Source of the DNA: Actinomycetota bacterium
GTDB taxonomy: Bacteria; Actinomycetota; Actinomycetes; Nanopelagicales; Nanopelagicaceae
NCBI GenBank assembly: GCA_009699645.1
Contig: WLNU01000018.1
Coordinates: 1-14,966 of the forward strand
Reading direction: 5' to 3'
DNA: 14,966 nt
Shown: one piece after another, positions 14,880 to 14,966 of the stretch
Layout: each line of letters opens with the position of its first letter
Numbering within the stretch: position 1 is the stretch's first letter
Notes under the pieces: model-generated
The model's database searches: none
What the model was told of the DNA's origin: nothing
Seen by the model: only the letters and a program-made list of their open reading frames with translations
Translations under genes and position numbers: made by a program

Positions 14880-14966
14880 ATGGATTTCTTTAGACCCACC
14901 TCACTGATCGACGCTCTGAAACTTAAATCAGCGCATCCATTAGCACTGTGTATTAACGGTGGCACA
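14880..14966 (+). CDS. Xanthine dehydrogenase FAD-binding subunit, 5' fragment
   Basis: Only 29 codons are present before the right edge. The sequence MDFFRPTSLIDALKLKSAHP followed by LCINGGT is the start of the FAD-binding domain of molybdopterin dehydrogenases, where a glycine pair in the GGT segment contacts FAD. In XdhABC-type enzymes this subunit passes electrons to NAD. The ATG is nine bases after the urate oxidase stop, with a weak AGGA ribosome site, so it belongs to the same operon. Carbon monoxide dehydrogenase medium subunits share this N-terminus, but the purine context favours xanthine dehydrogenase. The iron-sulfur and molybdenum subunits should lie just beyond the window. Confidence 0.85.
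   Translation, partial: MDFFRPTSLIDALKLKSAHPLALCINGGT

Noticed and set aside
1..14966. Defence, toxin-antitoxin, CRISPR or prophage system
   Set aside because: Every sizeable gene is assigned to housekeeping, envelope, vitamin or purine metabolism, or to a single orphan; no repeat arrays or paired small genes were found.

Overview
The window looks like a piece of an actinobacterial chromosome with modest GC and very tight gene packing. Its left three quarters reproduce, in order, a neighbourhood known from Mycobacterium and Streptomyces: thrS, HIT/Ap4A phosphorylase, pgsA, PIM acyltransferase, pimA, pdxS, pdxT, yebC, ruvC. Phosphatidylinositol mannoside enzymes are an actinobacterial hallmark. 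Small spacers, ATGA overlaps and apparently mid-40s GC (judged by eye) would suit a streamlined freshwater lineage such as Nanopelagicales (acI). That placement is inference.

Layout. Bases 1-6824 are all on the minus strand: a ruvC fragment, yebC, pdxT, pdxS, a YerB/DUF3048 lipoprotein gene, a small LemA-like membrane protein gene, pimA, a PatA-like acyltransferase gene and pgsA. At 6846-7430 one plus-strand gene interrupts this run; its product reads as a decayed elongation factor G GTPase domain. The minus-strand run resumes at 7431-11686 with HIT, thrS, pabC and pabB. From 11756 to 12413 on the plus strand lie tRNA-Gly(GCC), tRNA-Cys(GCA), a small cupin gene and tRNA-Val(GAC). A minus-strand GNAT gene follows at 12415-12969. 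From 13138 to the right edge runs a plus-strand urate operon: uraD, uraH, urate oxidase, and the first 29 codons of a xanthine dehydrogenase FAD subunit.

How the genes work together. pgsA, pimA and the acyltransferase make phosphatidylinositol phosphate and then mannosylate and acylate the lipid. pdxS and pdxT make pyridoxal phosphate. pabB and pabC make p-aminobenzoate for folate; PabC is itself PLP-dependent. The right-hand operon would oxidise xanthine to urate and carry urate through 5-hydroxyisourate and OHCU to allantoin, a nitrogen-salvage route. A well-spaced promoter at 13103-13131 puts the predicted transcript start on the uraD ATG, suggesting a leaderless mRNA.

No gap reaches 300 bases. 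The longest, 12970-13137, lies between the divergent GNAT and uraD genes; it holds the uraD promoter and a 7-base direct repeat. I saw no CRISPR array, insertion sequence, prophage, toxin-antitoxin or defence system. The most unusual item is the EF-G-like protein that has lost its nucleotide-binding motifs.
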